DNA of 6,017 nucleotides from an uncultured Treponema sp. (lineage in GTDB: Bacteria; Spirochaetota; Spirochaetia; Treponematales; Treponemataceae): the NCBI GenBank assembly GCA_946538795.1, contig CAMNGY010000113.1:1-6017 (forward strand). The letters are read 5' to 3'. The number at the start of each line of letters is the position of its first letter. The stretch's first letter is position 1. This document shows positions 5,230 to 6,017 of this stretch, piece after piece. The position numbers and the translations under genes were made by a program. The notes beneath the pieces are model-generated. The model did not search any database. It saw nothing but the letters and a program-made list of their open reading frames with translations, and had not been told where the DNA came from.

Positions 5230-5395
5230 ATAATGCAGGATAAGGAAGTGCGGTGCTGTACATTACCGCCGTCCTTGACCCCTTAGTTCTTTTTGGGGAA
5301 GGGCGGCATGGAGGACGAGTCTGGCTCCGGCATGAGCGCAGATTCTGGTCCTGTGCCAGCAACCTATTCCTCCTGTACTTCGCAGGATGACTTTT
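5230..5395 (+). ncRNA. structured 5' leader, candidate cis-regulatory RNA
   Basis: This stretch has no convincing gene. Its predicted transcript has a long hairpin: 5268-5276 pairs with 5299-5307 (9 bp, one G-U). After a 2-base bulge, CCCC (5279-5282) pairs with GGGG (5295-5298). A second module is closed by GGAGGA (5310-5315) with TCCTCC (5368-5373) and contains CTGGC (5321-5325) with GCCAG (5355-5359). A third hairpin, TCCTG (5371-5375) with CAGGA (5383-5387), would hide the AGGA ribosome site of the gene at 5396. It is exclusive with the second because both use 5371-5373. No known riboswitch or tmRNA/SRP/RNase P signature was recognised. Pairing was found by eye, without folding energies. 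Confidence 0.5.
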
Positions 5396-5845
5396 ATGGG
5401 CAGCTTGAAGACTAAACTTGAATGTTCTAGGATAACGGAAGGCGTACGCTTTAGCAAGCCTGTTTTTTTCAATGACGGCAAGAATATGTTCCTTGCCGCT
5501 GGTTGTCCTGCGAAGAAATATCACCTTGCGGCATTGGAGCGCTGGGAAATTCCCTTCTTGTGGACCGATGGGGATGAGCTTGTGGATATCCCGGACGTTC
5601 CTGCTCAGCAGTCTCCTGAGCCTGTCGTTACTAGACCTGACCATCCTGCAGATTCCGGAAAGAAAATCCAGTTGTCCTCATCCTCTGAAGATGTCGATTT
5701 GGCATCTTTTGATAGGCCTGCGGAGCCTGAATATGTGCGCCCTAAGGCCGTGTCCTATGCCAGCCCACGGAAGCCGAAGGTAGACCGTAGCGGTGAGGAA
5801 GAGGTCAGCATAGAGGATTTCATAGAGAACTTTGACGAGCTGTAG
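5396..5845 (+). CDS. small protein with DUF3391-like domain (N-terminal domain of HD-GYP proteins), no HD-GYP domain
   Basis: The first 60 or so residues (SRITEGVRFSKPVFFNDGKNMFLAAGCPAKKYHLAALERWEIPFLWTDG) follow the pattern seen at the front of HD-GYP cyclic-di-GMP phosphodiesterases of spirochaetes: an opening strand, a set of short strands around a D-G turn, a helix and a closing strand. No HD or GYP motif follows. Instead there are about 70 residues of proline/serine-rich, probably disordered linker and an acidic tail (EEEVSIEDFIENFDEL). The 149-residue protein is thus either a stand-alone adaptor or the remains of a larger enzyme. ATG 5396 is chosen because AGGA at 5384-5387 lies 8 nt upstream; ATG 5387 overlaps that site. 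An in-frame stop at 5333-5335 with no ATG, GTG or TTG between it and 5387 excludes a longer form. It is preceded by a structured leader and ends 10 bp from convergent xseA. Confidence 0.7.
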   Translation: MGSLKTKLECSRITEGVRFSKPVFFNDGKNMFLAAGCPAKKYHLAALERWEIPFLWTDGDELVDIPDVPAQQSPEPVVTRPDHPADSGKKIQLSSSSEDVDLASFDRPAEPEYVRPKAVSYASPRKPKVDRSGEEEVSIEDFIENFDEL

Positions 5846-5855
5846 GGAGGCCCGG

Positions 5856-6017
5856 CTATTGCCTGACCGTGGCCCTGAGCATGCCTTTTGATGGCCTGAC
5901 TATTATATCCGTTCCGGCGGGAACTTTTCCCGCATCCCGTATGACAGTGCCGTTATCCGCGTATGTTACCATGGAGTAACCCCTGTCCAAGACTGCCTGG
6001 GGGCTGCAGAAGGAGAG
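5856..6017 (-). CDS. xseA: exodeoxyribonuclease VII large subunit, C-terminal end (partial)
   Basis: Reading the minus strand from the window edge gives 53 residues ending in a TAG stop at 5858-5856. The peptide carries the highly conserved XseA C-terminal block: SPQAVLDRGYSMV, then VIRDAGKVPAGTDIIVRPSKG and a final short strand (LRATVRQ). In XseA this block closes the C-terminal domain of the large subunit. With XseB it forms exonuclease VII, a cytoplasmic enzyme that degrades single-stranded DNA from both ends. The upstream part, including the OB-fold and catalytic region, lies beyond base 6017. The only spacing to the convergent gene is the 10 bases 5846-5855, with no clear terminator between the two. 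Confidence 0.85.
   Translation of the reverse strand, partial: LSFCSPQAVLDRGYSMVTYADNGTVIRDAGKVPAGTDIIVRPSKGMLRATVRQ

Noticed and set aside
5233..5286. 17-codon open frame in the leader (begins MQDKEVRCC), considered as a leader peptide
   Set aside because: It has no ribosome site, starts only a few bases after the expected transcription start, and its second half is the left arm of the main hairpin.
5207..5346. Perfect 8-base complement AGAATCTG (5207-5214) with CAGATTCT (5339-5346)
   Set aside because: The first arm lies in the promoter spacer and would not be transcribed with the second, so it cannot form RNA structure and is probably chance.
5230..5395. SRP RNA, RNase P RNA, 6S RNA or cyclic-di-GMP (GEMM) riboswitch in the leader
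   Set aside because: The signature bases of these families (for example the GGAAGGAAGCAG-like SRP loop or the RNase P GAGGAAAGTC segment) are not present on either strand.
4928..5644. Minus-strand open frame of 238 codons
   Set aside because: It crosses the FGE-fold gene, a strong plus-strand promoter, the leader and the DUF3391-like gene. The translation is rich in Arg, Ser and Pro with no recognisable family.

Overview
The window reads as a piece of chromosome from a spirochaete, most likely a Treponema-type organism with moderately high GC. This is inferred from family resemblances: an AAA-ATPase-like/PD-(D/E)XK tail, an AraC regulator of the type with an N-terminal DUF6597 domain, a secreted FGE/SUMF1-fold protein, and a DUF3391-like domain resembling the front of treponemal HD-GYP proteins. 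There is no rRNA or marker gene, so the species is not determinable. Gene density is high. Translation starts mostly use clear GGAGG-type ribosome sites, and three promoters share an extended -10 of the form TGCTATxxT.

Layout: (1) 1-426 is the 3' end of a plus-strand ATPase/nuclease-like gene, converging on (2) a minus-strand nucleoside phosphorylase (508-1281). (3) The gap of about 245 bp between the phosphorylase and a divergent AraC-type regulator (1526-2038) holds three 15-bp direct repeats at an exact 33-bp period, flanked on each side by a candidate promoter facing outward. The regulator appears to have lost the core of its sensor domain while keeping both helix-turn-helix units. (4) A small 13-cysteine DUF3795 protein follows (2081-2365), with a short dyad over its candidate -10. 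(5) A tight three-gene operon (2442-5187) encodes a single-pass anchored protein, a three-pass membrane protein, and a secreted FGE-fold protein. The first two share a similar C-terminal domain that I do not recognise. (6) A strong promoter at 5196-5223 drives a leader of about 165 nt with several strong inverted repeats, ahead of a short DUF3391-like protein (5396-5845). (7) The minus-strand 3' end of xseA (exodeoxyribonuclease VII large subunit) closes the window, tail to tail with that gene.

Functional reading: two parts look most worth follow-up. The first is a divergent regulator/phosphorylase unit with a phased three-site operator. The second is an envelope module of three co-transcribed genes whose products should all present their folded domains outside the cytoplasmic membrane. 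The structured leader at 5230-5395, where the ribosome site is part of a small hairpin, is the best candidate for an RNA regulatory element. No mobile element, CRISPR array, tRNA or rRNA was seen. No stretch above 300 bases lacks a gene.
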